Source of the DNA: Monosiga brevicollis MX1
Lineage: Eukaryota > Opisthokonta > Choanoflagellata > Craspedida > Salpingoecidae
Assembly: GCF_000002865.3 (NCBI RefSeq)
Contig: NW_001865055.1
Span: 712,136 to 770,676, forward strand
DNA: 58,541 nt
Reading direction: 5' to 3'
The notes under the pieces were generated by a model. That model saw nothing but the letters and a program-made list of their open reading frames with translations. It did no database searches and had not been told where the DNA came from. Below are positions 43,326 to 55,615 of this stretch, one piece after another (the first letter of the stretch is position 1; each line of letters begins with the position of its first letter). The position numbers were made by a program, and so were the translations under genes.

Positions 43326-46300
43326 CCGTTTCCACCATTGAGGGGTATATTCAAGCCCATCGCTCTCTGCATCTGTCTGCTGGCTGTCCCTCATATACAA
43401 ATGCATTTTTCGGTTTGCTGATCAACCTCTGCTCAGGACATGATCTACGGCGCTCGCTCCAAGAAGGAGGCCGGGCGTGCCTCAGTCTCTGCCTTTTTCA
43501 AGTATCATGATGACGAAGATAAAGAGCTTGTTCTGAAGCGCTCGTGCGTTCACAGCCCGTTTCCTTCCACCTTCCTTCCACCCCCCTCTTTGCGCGAACA
43601 TCCGCACCCGTGACCTCACTTGAGGTCGACCCTCTCTCGCGTTTTCTGGGTGCCAGGATCTCTGGCTCCGCCTCAAAATATGCTATTGATGGCAAAAACG
43701 TATCTTGGGATGAATATGACAGTCAGCTTCGCGAGTTTGGCCTCTTGGTCAAGGCTCGTAATTTTCTCGTCTTCCAGGTAAGAGTGTCCCTCCCTTTTGC
43801 CTCTTCAGCCGTTCCGCCTCTTCAGCCGTTCCGCCATTCCAATGCAGCTGCGCAACCCTCACAGTCTTGAATTTTGATTTGGACGCAGGGTGATGTTGAA
43901 AGTGTGGCTGCTCGCGATGCCAAGCAGCTGACCCAAATGTTTGAGCAAATCTCCGGCTCGGACGAGCTCGCCGAGGAATACCACGCAGCTCAGCGCGAGC
44001 GCGAGCGTGCCAACGCCGATCACCAGCTCATTGGCCAGAAGAAACGCGTATGTGTATTCATCTCGCCCGACCAGGTCTCTTAGGAGTTTGCAATGCTCAA
44101 ATTTTGCCGGCGTCTGCTTTCTGCACCCAGGGTTTGAACAAGGAGAAGAAGCAGTACAAGGCACAAAAGGAGGAGGCCGACCGCTTCAACGCTCTGGAGG
44201 AAGAGAAGAAACACGTCGAGGAGGACCAGCTTGTGTGGCAGCTCTACCACTGCGAGCGAGGTGGGTGCATTTGCGAAATTTTGCATTTTTTTTGTTTCGT
44301 GTCGATTGCCTGCGTGACCGTACAGTCTGCATCACCGTCCAATGGAGACGATCGACCTTTGTTCTGTGCTCAAAATTGAGATTTGTCCGCCTGCTCTTGG
44401 CAGACCTCGAGCAGGCGCGCGCAAGCGTGGAAAGCAAACAGCTCGACTGTGACAAGCTCATCCAGCGCCGCGCGACCGTGGAAGACTTGGCGAAGAATAA
44501 CAAAAAGGCGGTAGGATCTTGCTGGGTGTTTTCCAAGTGCTGGGTGTTTTCCAAGTGCTGGGTGTTTTCCAAGTGCTGGGTGTTTCCAAGTGCTGCGTTG
44601 TCCTGAATTTCTCCGAGTCACGTTTATATTCTTGGCATGGCGAGTCACTCAAACTGTTGTTTCTCACAGGTGGCCAAAGCCAAGCAAGCCAGAGCCCTGG
44701 CAGCTAAAAAGGCCAAAAAGCAAGAGGACAAAACCAACGAGCTTAAACCCGAGTTTCTCAAGGCCAAGGAAGAGGTCAAGCACGCCGAGCGTCGTCTACA
44801 AGCCGCTGAAAAGACACTTGCCAGCACAAAACAGGTTCGTTTGTGGCAAGAGTTGCTCTGCGTTTCCCTCGCTACATCCAGCTGCGTTTGATCTCACCCT
44901 CCAAGCTCGGTCTTGTCACCCCATTCGGCAGAAACTGCAACAATACGATGAAGAAATCCAGGAGCTGGAGGCCGAGCTGCACACCATTGAGCGCAACGCC
45001 AAACAGTTTGAGGATAGCATTCGGGGCGAATCGCAACAGGACGAGATTCAGCTTGAGGAAAATCAGGTCGGTTCCCAGAACTTGCATACCAGCATACCAG
45101 CATACCAATTTGCGGGCTCTTGACCTTGTGCTTTGCGTTTTTCCTTCGTTTCGGGCCGCCGGTGGACTAAACACCCTCTTACCCCGACCGATACCGATAT
45201 AGATGGCCGAGTATCAGCGCCTCAAGGAAGAGGTGGCCAAGCGAGGTGGCCTTCAAAAGTCCAACGTGGATCGCTGTCGCCGCGAAATTGAAATGTGCCA
45301 AGCTAAATGCCAGCGAATCCGTGCTGAGCGCGATGAGCTTGAGGCTCGCAAACAGCAGCTTCAGCAGGACAGGTGCGGCACTCGATGCCCACGCGCAGCA
45401 CGCTCCTTTCTGACGGTGACCTCATTGGGCCACTGCTGCTTCATCCCCTGTCGGCTTGTTCTTTACATTCTTATAGTGAGAAGCTGGAACTGCGCACGCG
45501 TAAAGTTGCCGAGGCCCTCGAGCGTCAACGCGCACAGGCCAATGAGGTTTGATCTTTCACGGGGCACAAATTATGCCAACTTGCTTGCCAGGTATCTCTC
45601 ACTTGTGCAAATCGTTGCCACAGAAACGTCATGCTTTGACCAAGCTGCAGGAGGAGCAAGCGCAGCTGGATACCGAGCGCAACGAGGCCTCGGCTCGGCT
45701 GGCCGAGGTGCAAAATATCTTGCAGGAAGCTCGCAGCGCAACCAGTGAATCGAATCGCGCCCGCCAATTTGACAACGCCATTGCGGATCTCAAGCGCCAT
45801 CACGAGGTTTGTTCGTCTTGATCGGGTGCCTCGACTTCTCTTTTTGGCTTCTCGTCCCTTTTTTTTTCACGCTCTTGTATGCCAACTCTCACGTCCGTGC
45901 CATTTGCTTGCGTTGCTTGTGCCACCCTCACTTTGTGGACAACTGCGTGGGACCTGCAATTTGGCGGGTTTAGGGCCGGGTGTTTGGAAAGCTTGTGGAA
46001 CTGTGCGAGCCGCGCCACCGACGATACAACGTGGCCATCACCGTGATCATGGGCAAAAACATGGACGCCGTCGTTGTGGACAACGAGGAGACGGCCATCG
46101 AGTGCATCCAGTTTTTGCGGGAACGCCGCGCCGGCGTGGGTACCTTTATCCCACTGCAGTCCATTCGCACCAAGCCCATCAACGAGCGCCTCAGGTATGT
46201 GTGCGCGCATGTGCCATGGCTTACCGGCGCGCTCGCTCTCATTCTTCCTTTTTGCCTTTTGCCTTCCGACTTTGCTTCATATAGGACGTTGGGGAACGGC

Positions 46301-49300
46301 ACCAGTTTGGTCGTGGACGTACTCAAGTATGCTCCAGAGATTGAAAAGGCTGTTCTGTTCGCCTGTGGCAACTCGGTTGTGTGCCAAAATGAAGAGGAGG
46401 CCAAACGTTTGTGCTATGAAACGGATTTCGTCACAAAGGTGCGCGCGGGCGAGTGTGGCTCTGCGTGGTCATACCGTTTTTCTTGTTGTCTTTTCTGAAA
46501 CATATACATGCCAAACTGACTGGCGCTTTTTGGTTTTGTTCCATTCTGTGTTTTGGCTTTTGTGTCGGGCGACTTGTGCAGGCCATCACGCTCTCTGGCA
46601 CGTTGATTCGGTCCTCGGGTCCCATTGAGGGTGGTCAAAGTGCCGTGGCTGGCAAGGCTAAGCGCTGGGATGAGCAAAAGCTTGTGGCTGTTCGAGAGGA
46701 GTTTGACCAGTTACGCCGCAAGGTATGATGTCACTGTCAAGATCCTCCCTTGACGTGTGCCTGTGCTCTGATTGAGCTGCTTTTGTCATGCCTTCCATGC
46801 ACGCTATGCCTGTACAGGTGCATGATCTGAGTCGGCGCAAGAATCGCCAACACGAGGTGACCGAGTTGGACTCGAGCATTCGTGGTCTCGAAGCCATGTG
46901 CATGCAGCTCGAATCGGATCGCAGTACCTCTCAGGTTGGTACACGGTGTTTTGGCCCACGTTGAGGCGGCGCACGACGCGGACGTGTTGAAAAGGCGCCG
47001 CTGGGTTGCTTCTGGTTCTGCACACGTTCTGCTGCCTTGGTAACCCCTTATTCCTCACGTGTGTCATGTTGCGCCTGCGGGAAAATAATTGCGCAGGTGA
47101 GCTTGCAGCAAAAACAGGCTGAATTAGTGATGGCAGAGGAACGGGTCGCGGCCGTGGGCCCTCGTCTGGCAGCAGCCGAGGCTGAAGCGGCCCGTGCACA
47201 GGAGCAGCTGAACCGCGCCGAGCAGCAATATGAAGCGTAAGACACCCGTTGTGCACTTGTTTTGACCACGCTGTGCGCCAAGACTCACTCAGCGCAACGA
47301 ATCTAACTTGGCAAACAGGATCGTCGACGAGCTTTTTGCTGCCTTTTGCGCCTCGATTGGCGTGGCCAATATTCGCGAGTACGAAGCAGATCGCTTGCAG
47401 CGCGTGGAGGCACGAGCGCAACGCCGTGCCGACTTTACCAAGCACATTGCGAGCTTGCGCGCACAACTCGAGCTACAGCGGCAGGCTGACCCGGCCAAGG
47501 ACGTCAAGCGTCAAGAAGAACAGCTGGAGCAACTGACCGAGAGGCTGCAGAAGGCACAGGCGCTAGAGCGTGAGCTTTCAGATCAGCTGACCGAGGAGAG
47601 TGCGGGGCTGGACCGCTTGCGTGCCATTGAGCGTCAGCGACAGCAGGAGCTTGCCGACGCCGAGGTTGCCTTGAACGAGTACAAGGCTCAAATGAGCGAG
47701 GTGGTGGGCAACCTGAACGCAGCCCAGCGGGTACGCGAACACCCCCGCCCTTGGTTCTTTGTTGTAACCATGTGACTGATGTTTCTCTGGTCGGCTCTTG
47801 GGCTTTGCACGTTGGAAGACGCTTGATCACCTCTTGGCACACGCCAACCTCAACTTTTCTGGAAGTGATGTGCTGTTGCTGCTCTCATGTCTGTGTTCTG
47901 CCATGCATCATTGTTGACCTTGCAGGAGTTGCGGGCCGCGCTGAGTGGTGTGGAGCGTTGTTCGTATAACCGACACGCATTGCTCAAGAGAGCCAAGGTC
48001 GGCCCTCGGATTCCGTGCTGTGTGCCTCTGTTTTCTCGATCAAACGTTGAGGCAATGTTGTTGACAGATATGGACTTTCTGACTGCTGGTATGCTCACTT
48101 GAAACGCGCTCTCTTGGTCCGTTGGAAAACAAACCAAACCTGTTTCCAGGTCGAGGACGTGGAGCTACCACTGCGGCAGGGCTCGCTATCGGATGTCAGC
48201 GAGGAAGTTGTGACTGGAGGCCCGTCTGTTTCGATCAACACGTCAAACATGAGCGCCATGGATGTGGGCAGCATGGATACGGACAATGCTCAGCGCATCT
48301 TTGAACGAGAGGCCACGATTCAGCTGGATTATCGTGGTTTAGATGATGTGCGCTTTATCTTGTTGACACGTTTTTGGGCTGTGTGTATGAGCTGCCATTG
48401 ACTCACGCTTGGCCTCGGTCGATGCTGGCTGTTCAATGCAGGATCTGCGGGAGACGGAGACAGAGGAGGATCGTGAGCAAATGCTTCAGCATTTCCAACG
48501 GCGGCTCCATGATATCCAGTCCGAGATGGAGACGATTGCGCCCAACGGCAAGGCTTTGGAGCGCCTCGAGGCGGCCAAGGAAAAGTTGAAGGAGAGCTCG
48601 GATCAATTTGCCACGTCACAAAAGCGCACGGAACAGGCCAACGCCGAGTTTGAGCGCCTGAAGCGGCTTCGCCGCGAACGCTTTATGGAGGCATATGAGC
48701 AGATTTCCAAGCGCATTGATGGCATTTACAAGGTCAGTTCAAACCTGAGTCTGGTCTTTGCCTGGTCAACACGAATGGGCGTGTGTCTCGAGGACGTGCT
48801 CACTAGCTGGCTGGTGTGTGACATGGTCAGGAGCTGACGCGGGGGCCCAAGGCTCCAGTGGGAGGCACGGCATACCTGACGTTGGAGGATACCGAGGTGC
48901 GTTTCGCAGATGGATGGTTTGTCTTTGTCTTGAGCTGGGTTGTGGTATTGGCCGGTTACTGCCGATCAGCCTTGGTTGTCTGATGTGCATCGTCCGCTTC
49001 TGCTTCTGTAGGAGCCATACAATGCTGGCATCAAGTATAGCGCCATGCCTCCCTCCAAGCGCTTCCGGGACATGGAACAATTGTCTGGTGGCGAAAAGAC
49101 GGTAGCTGCCTTGGCGTTGCTGTTTGCAATTCACAGGTCTGTTTACCAGCCCACCGTTTGCCTGTGATGTCGCATTTGGAAGTTATTTTCACAGTTTATT
49201 TTATTGTTTTCTGGGTACACACAGCTTCAAGCCAGCGCCCTTCTTTGTTTTGGATGAGGTGGATGCGGCTTTGGATAACGCCAACGTGAACAAAATCGCG

Positions 49301-49609
49301 CGGTACATGCGTAAGCGATCTGGCACAGGCTTCCAGTGCATCGTTATTTCCCTCAAGGTACGTCATCCACCGGCGATGCCCAAGAGGCAACACTGTCGGC
49401 GCGGGCTGGGGGTTGAGCGGGCTGGGGGTTGTGTGGGCTGTTTTTTTTTTTTTTTTTTGACATTTTGTGGTTCTTGTTGTTCACGCGGGGCGCAGGACAC
49501 CTTTTTCAGCCAATCGGAGAGTTTGGTGGGCATTTATCGCGAGCCGGAGGAGGAATGCAGCCGCACATTGGCGGTGGATTTGAGCCGTTATCCCGAAGCC
49601 GTCAACTGA
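42908..49609 (+). CDS. SMC1A: Cohesin subunit SMC1
   Basis: Twenty-five exons join in phase, about 1257 residues (human 1233). Exon starts-ends: 42908-43073, 43193-43269, 43437-43543, 43657-43777, 43889-44047, 44131-44260, 44404-44510, 44670-44834, 44932-45066, 45203-45372, 45477-45546, 45624-45806, 45974-46194, 46285-46438, 46582-46722, 46818-46934, 47097-47236, 47319-47730, 47926-47997, 48150-48347, 48442-48732, 48831-48896, 49012-49136, 49225-49357, 49496-49609. Walker [20 protein letters not shown] (about 51), FLVFQGDVES, long coiled coils, hinge with [11 protein letters not shown] and [14 protein letters not shown] (about 530-655), signature [19 protein letters not shown] (about 1158) and Walker [14 protein letters not shown]. 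With SMC3 and kleisin it forms the cohesin ring. The hinge entry lacks the LYPG-like residues of animals, which may mark a slightly misplaced acceptor at 45974. Confidence 0.97.
43270..43322. repeat. (GT)n array at the donor of SMC1 intron 2
   Basis: About 26 GT units that begin exactly at the 5' splice site (AAG followed by GTGTGT), so the donor lies inside the microsatellite. Confidence 0.9.
44520..44598. repeat. 18-bp minisatellite in SMC1 intron 7
   Basis: About four tandem copies of GTGCTGGGTGTTTTCCAA, the last one base shorter. It lies just after the donor GTAGGA at 44511. Confidence 0.9.
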
Positions 49610-51253
49610 TTTTGTCATTGCATTGCCACGAAGGGTTTGGCGTTGTTTCTTTTTTTTTGTTCATGTCCTTTTTCTTTCGTTTCACGTGTTGTGGGGTTTT
49701 GTGTTGCGTTGGAGGAACCAACCCCGTTTTGGATCGTATGGATGTGTCACATGTCAACCACTTGCGAATGGATACCTGAGCTGATGAACACGTCAAAATA
49801 GAAGAAGAAGAAGAAAAAAAGGCAAAGCCAAGGGCAACAGTTGGCAGCGGGTTGGTCGGTGACATCAATCCTGGTTTTGGCAGGCGACAGGGCAAACCAG
49901 AACAGAGGCGCCACAGTTGTTTGTTGGCGGATGAGGTGGCGCGGAGCGGGGCGAAAACAGAACGACATTTCGAGGACGTTTTTATGGGGGCCGGGGCGGG
50001 GTTGATGGGTCATTTGGTACTTGGGAGCTGGTGGCCTGGTGGAGTGGAGGGCGAGGGTTGTTTTCCCATAGTTGGGGCGGCCGTCCTTGGAAACAGGGGT
50101 TTCAGGCGGTTTATTCAGATTCGGTTCCGAGACTCTCAGTCCCAATGGCAGTGGGAGAACCAGTGCTTCCCACCATGGTCACAGGCGCCGTGGGCCACGG
50201 CGCAAACAGGGGAACGATGGTCGAGGTGGCAATGGTCTCGGTTGATCCTTCCATAGCTAGATGTAACGGTAGGGTCCCGCCCCCTTTGGTCTTCAAGGAA
50301 TTTTTTTTATTTTTTCACTTCAACAACATGGCACTCTGGGCGGGCGCTGGAAGCTTTTTGGGGTAGTGTTGCCTAGGCATCGCGGCTGTGCAAAACTTCC
50401 AGTGACGCCGGTATGACCTTTGGAAGGCTCCTCCTCGCGCATGCAGGCACAGAGTCGCTGTGCGCGTCCTGATCGCCTGGTGATGTCCGCTCTGGTATCC
50501 ACGGCATGTGGGGATGGTATCTCTGGTCTAGTGGCTTGGGTGCCGCTTACTCTCTGGGACATTACCGGTTTAACTTGGTTTAAGTTGTCGGAAAGGCTAG
50601 GACGAACACGTCATCTCTGCAAATGTCGCAAACAAAACCACGCTCTCTCAACAACTGATCGTCACCCCCTCTCACGAACAAACAAAAAGAGAGAGAGAGC
50701 GAGTGGGAGAGAAAAGTTCAGAGGGATGCATTGAGAGCGAGAGCGTTTAAGAGGGATGGCGAGATCCTGTGTGAGTTTGAGAGGAATATTAAAGGGATTG
50801 GTAGAGTTTGAGACGGAAAGCGGGCGTTTGAGAGAGGGAGAGGTTGAGAGGGAGACATTTTGAGAGAGTGAGCGGTACCTGAGGATCACCAACGAACAAA
50901 CCAAAGAGTGTCAACGTGTCCATGCGTCGTCTGCCTTGTCATCATCTCTGATTTCCCTATACAAAGTTGATCTCCCTGACGAGTTTGATTTTGTTGACGC
51001 TTTCTCTGGTTGTCTATCTGCTTTTCGTTACTCCTCTGATGAACGAAGGAGTTTTGTCTCCATCTCTGAATATGTTTTCACAACGTGCTCTTTCTCCGTT
51101 ATTGCCTTGATTTTATTGTCATGCCCAAACCCTGGTTTCATCCTTTCTCTTATTTTCCACCACCTTCTGCCTTCCTCTCTCAAGGCTCAAACCTCCCTCC
51201 CCCTATCTCTCCCACCTCCACCCTGACCCTTACCATCTCTCTCGGCACACACC

Positions 51254-51530
51254 GTGCCACTCTCTGTCTCTGTCTCTGTTTTTTGTCTCTGTCTCTGTCT
51301 CTGTCTCTGTCTCTGTCTCTGTCTCTGTCTCTGTCTCTGTCTCTGTCTGTCTCTCTGTCTCTATCTCTGTCTCTCTCTCTGTCTCTGTCTCTGTCTCTCT
51401 GTCTCTCTGTGTCTCTCTGTGTCTCTTGTGTCTCTGTGTCTCTCTAAGTCTCTCTCTCTGTCTGTCTGTCTCTCTGTCTCTCTCTCTCTCTCTGTCTGTC
51501 TGTCTGTCTGTCTCTCTGTCTTGTGGCATT
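51254..51530. repeat. CT/GT-rich hexanucleotide-type array
   Basis: Dominated by tandem TCTCTG (about 14 copies near 51274-51348), then irregular CTCTGT/CTGTCTGT. It lies upstream of the glycosyltransferase and is pyrimidine-rich on its coding strand. Confidence 0.9.
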
Positions 51531-51732
51531 TGCTGCTCTCTCGACTGCGCCGACGGGCCGTGTGCTGTGCTGTGCTGCGCGGATCCCTGCTGGCTTGTTC
51601 TCAGCGCTTCGGGCCACTGCAGCACTGCCATCGCCGTGTATCGGCTCCCCTAGACCCTTGCCTTAGGCCTTGTCGTTGTGGTCTATTCTACCCCCCCACC
51701 TACGCCCGGTCACAACGACGGCTCGACTGTCC

Positions 51733-51903
<171 letters not shown>

Positions 51904-52411
51904 GGCAGTTTCGGTCACTCGCTCGGGCTCGCGCGCGCGCTCTGAAGGCCTCGGCCCGGCGTGCGGCGGCGGGCCATTGTGCCGTGAGCGGCTTTACCGC
52001 TCCACGTCCTTTTCCTCGCGCTCGCCTTGTGCCGCTCCCTCGGTGTCTGGCAGCGCGGCGTCGCCGAGCCCGTCAAGCGGTCGTCTTGGCCCTTGATTGG
52101 GCATTTGTCCTCGAGTGCTCGGATAAGCCTCGACCGTGTGCCCGTTCATGACCAAGACCAACTTTTGGAGGCGCATGGGACTCGGTCTCGCGGCTCGCAC
52201 AAGCAGCCCTGCCGCCGTCGACATTCCCACATCCGTCTCCTCCCTGCCCGCCTCGGCCTCTTCGGCGTCCTCCTCCTCCATGAAACATCGGCTCTTTGAT
52301 TCATCAACGGGGGACCAGCCTCCTCTCTCCCGCCCCTCGCCTCGACGCGCTGACCTTCCTCTCCATCTTGACGGACCATCCCACCATCGCCACACCTGGT
52401 CCACCGCCATC

Positions 52412-54705
52412 ATGCGTAACCCCAACGGCTACATGATAGTCCTGGCCACCCTCCTCCTCACCGTTCTCGGCTTTGTCTTTCTCTCTGCCCCAAATTCGCT
52501 CCTTCGACCCGTCAACCCGACAATCCAAGCCCTCCGCTCCCATGACGAGTATGCCCCCGTCCCCGCGCAGCCTGATTCGAGCCACACATGACTTTTCCCC
52601 TCTCTTCCGCTCAGCCCTCTGTCTGGGTCCGCAGCCAGCTCATCGCCTTGCGATTGTCTTTTTCCTTGATTAGCGTTGTTCGCAGTGAGCACAATGACCA
52701 TGATGATCAAGTTGCTGAAGACATGTTCAATGCTCCCGACCTGATTACGCGACCTGTGCTCTACGACCGCATTCCCGACGATATCGCCGCCCCGGTCTCT
52801 CCAGGTCTGATGTCCAGCTCTGAAGCACCGGCTTGTTGCGCCTCTGCGTGGCATCGCCTCCCAGCTCCTTTGTCGAGCAGAACGCCGTTTTTCTCCAACA
52901 CTCACGTTCATTGCGCCGCATGTGTACTCCTGTGCAGCGGGTCGGCTCTTGATTGGAGTTTTGACCGACCCCTCCTCCCTCGACACCATCGCCCAGGCCG
53001 TCCACGACACGTGGGCTAGTGATATCGAAAGCTCTCGCATCAACGTACGTCCCCGTCTCGCTTTGCTCGCCCTCTTTACTCAACTTTGCTCTCTGCTCAC
53101 GTGTCACCTCCACGCGCCTACCCATGCCCACAGGTCATCTTTTTCGTGGGAAGCTGTGCCATCAACATTAGCACCAATTTCAACGGCCGTCTGGTTTGCC
53201 TCAACACTCCCGATACCTATCCCCCGCAGCGCAAGGTGTTCCTCCTCTGGCGCTACATGTATACGCATATGGCCCACCGGTATCAGTGGTTCATGAAGCT
53301 GGATCACGACGCCTACATCAACGTGGACCGTATGAGTGCAATGGTCGCCCTCATCAGCACCGACCTGGACCTGGCCAGTCACGCTACCTACATGGGCGTA
53401 CCGGCTGCCGGTCGCAAGGAAGAACGCCAACAGCTTGGTCTTGACGGCCACAAATACTGCCTAGGCCTTGGCTACATTGTCAACGCCCCCATCTTGGAGA
53501 CGCTCACCCGCTACGGCGATGACTGCCTGGCCGACGTGCGCTCCAATCACTCGGACACCGAGATTGGCCGCTGCATCTTTGGTCACATGCCGGGAACCGA
53601 ATGTCAGGACCTCCCCTCCAGCTTCCAATTCAAGCAGGTCTACTACCAGCAAGATGACACCAAGGTTTATCCCATGAAGCTCTTCAAGAGCGGGCAAATG
53701 CGCCTCGAGTTTTTCCAGCAGCCCAAGGCCGTGCATTTCAGCTCGGTCGTCGTCCACCCCCTGAAGCGCGCGGAGGACTTTGTGCGCTTTCATCACCAGC
53801 AGCGCACCTATCTGCGCCCCGTACAGCCACCCATCAACTCCCATGACTCTGATCCGGCCTCGTATCGCTCTGCCATCGGTGAACTTCGTGCCACCTGCGT
53901 GCACAACGCAGTCCTTCAAAAACAACTCTACCGCTATCGCCTCGCCGAGTGCCCTGCCGTGGTGGCGGACGTGCCGGCCAGTGAGCTACTGCCCCCCTCA
54001 CGGGCCTTTGTGCTCACGGCCGATCCTTCCCAATCCCGGTATCAGGACCTGGTCATGAGCCTCAAGGACCACGGCATCACGGCCGAGCCCGTGCACCTCA
54101 CCGGCAACGCCGCTGCCTACAACCGTGCCCTGGCCAACCTCTTTGCTCAAGCGCGCATGCGGGGAGACCAGCACGTGCTTGTCCTCGAAGATTCGGTCCT
54201 CCTGCGTTGTGACTTTCGCAAGCACCTCACGGCTCTGCTCCGGAGCCGCCGCTGCGGCCAGCATCTGTTTACCGCGGAGCGTGGTGGTGTCCTGGTCCTG
54301 GGTGCCGACCCCGTCAGCATGGACGAGCTTGCGCTCATTGAGGCTGATCAAAAAGACGCGTACGCTGTCAAGGACAGCACGGCAAACGATGCCATGTGCT
54401 ACAACGTCTTGAGCGGAACCAAGGGAGCGTTTGGTGCCATCTATCACCGCGCCACCTTTGACGAAGTGGTTGCCAATCTGCAGCGTTTCCACGATCAGTC
54501 CTCCTCGGCCGCTCCTCTCGAGGGCATGTATCAGCATCTCTCTGCGCAAGGGTTTGTCGTCCGCGCCGCCTTTCCCAACGCTCTGTTGCGGGAAGCCACG
54601 CTCGTCGATCTGGACGATCGTGAGATCCGCGTTCGCATGCGCTGGACCGAGGGAGACTTTTGTTTGCACAAAGGCGAGGTTTATCAGCCGGACCTGTCAC
54701 GCTGA
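52412..54705 (+). CDS. Type II membrane GT31 glycosyltransferase, chondroitin-synthase-like, with a second C-terminal domain
   Basis: Four exons join in phase: 52412-52548, 52674-52804, 52938-53044, 53134-54705, about 648 residues; an in-phase ATG at 52136 would add 92. Residues about 7-28 form a signal anchor (MIVLATLLLTVLGFVFLS), as in Golgi type II enzymes. The first domain resembles the GT31 half of chondroitin synthase: LLIGVLTDPSSLDTIAQAV, VIFFVGS, DTYPPQRKVFLLWRYMYTH, a DHD metal site in WFMKLDHDAYINVDRM (about 182-184), GYIVNAPILETL, and DTEIGRCIF. Animal chondroitin synthases follow this with a GT7 domain; here residues about 420-645 are different, with RAFVLTADPSQSRYQD, AYNRALANLFAQA and HVLVLEDSVLLRCDF, which look like a GT25-type GT-A fold. 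It may therefore build a two-sugar repeat, but substrates are not shown. The intron 2 region has an alternative acceptor (TTCGCAG), so exon 2 could start slightly later. Confidence 0.8.
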
Positions 54706-55615
54706 TGCAGCAAGTCATGCGCTGTCCATTGAGGTGTGCTCAGAATTCCAGCCATCTCTTTCCGCATCCTTTCCCTCTGGGCCCCTTGCACCAAGGGTGA
54801 CAGCTTCTGTCACCTCGTCCCGATGACTGACTGCAGTTCTGCCTCTCAAGCGGTGCCGATGTCGATATGAAAGGATGTTGCCATATTTGGCGTGGCCTCA
54901 CTGGCAAGGCTCTGCTCTTGGAGTAGCCGTGCCGTTTTCTTGCTGTGCAGGAGTTTTTTTCTTTTTTTGATGGCTGGCGAGCTTGTGATGTGTGCGTTGA
55001 TGTTGTTGCCCCGGTATGAAGCGGTCTTGAGGAGGCTGCTTGAACAAGAGTTTGGCCGGGCCATAGGACGTGTTCTCTGTGTAGGCCCTATTAGGCGATT
55101 GTATGAAAGGCCGAGTGTGGCTGGCTGTCTAGAGCCTGCGTGTGTGTGCGTGTTGTTTCCCGGCATGTGAATGTGTGGGCGCAAGTGCGTGCGTGTATAC
55201 CTTCTCTGTATTGGTAGGACAGTCAGCGAACTTGAGCTCCTCAAGGCTGGCTCCTGCCCCAGACCGACTTGAACCGAAAGAGAAATTGAAACATGACATG
55301 ACGTTTTCCTTGCGGCCGTCTTTCAGATGTGTACTTTCTTGGTCCGGCTTACATAAACAGCGCACGTCCTTGAAAAGGTAGGAGCGCGATCAGAAGGTCC
55401 GAAGAGCTCATTGCCGTAATTACACGATTTGCATCACTTTGTCAGTTTCTCAGCGCATGTCGGCATGGGTCCAGAGAGGTGCACATCCAGGCACAGCATG
55501 AAAACAATGAAAATAAAGGGGGAAAAAAAAAAAAAAAACCAAAATCAATTGCCATGTGGGCCGCTCAGCGGCGTGGGTCGTGGACACTTGCATTCTCTGG
55601 CACTTTGGTTCAAGC
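54706..55615. other. Convergent spacer
   Basis: 3' regions of the glycosyltransferase and the coiled-coil gene. Contains an A run at 55524-55539 and AATAAAG at 55511. No gene or RNA seen. Confidence 0.6.
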
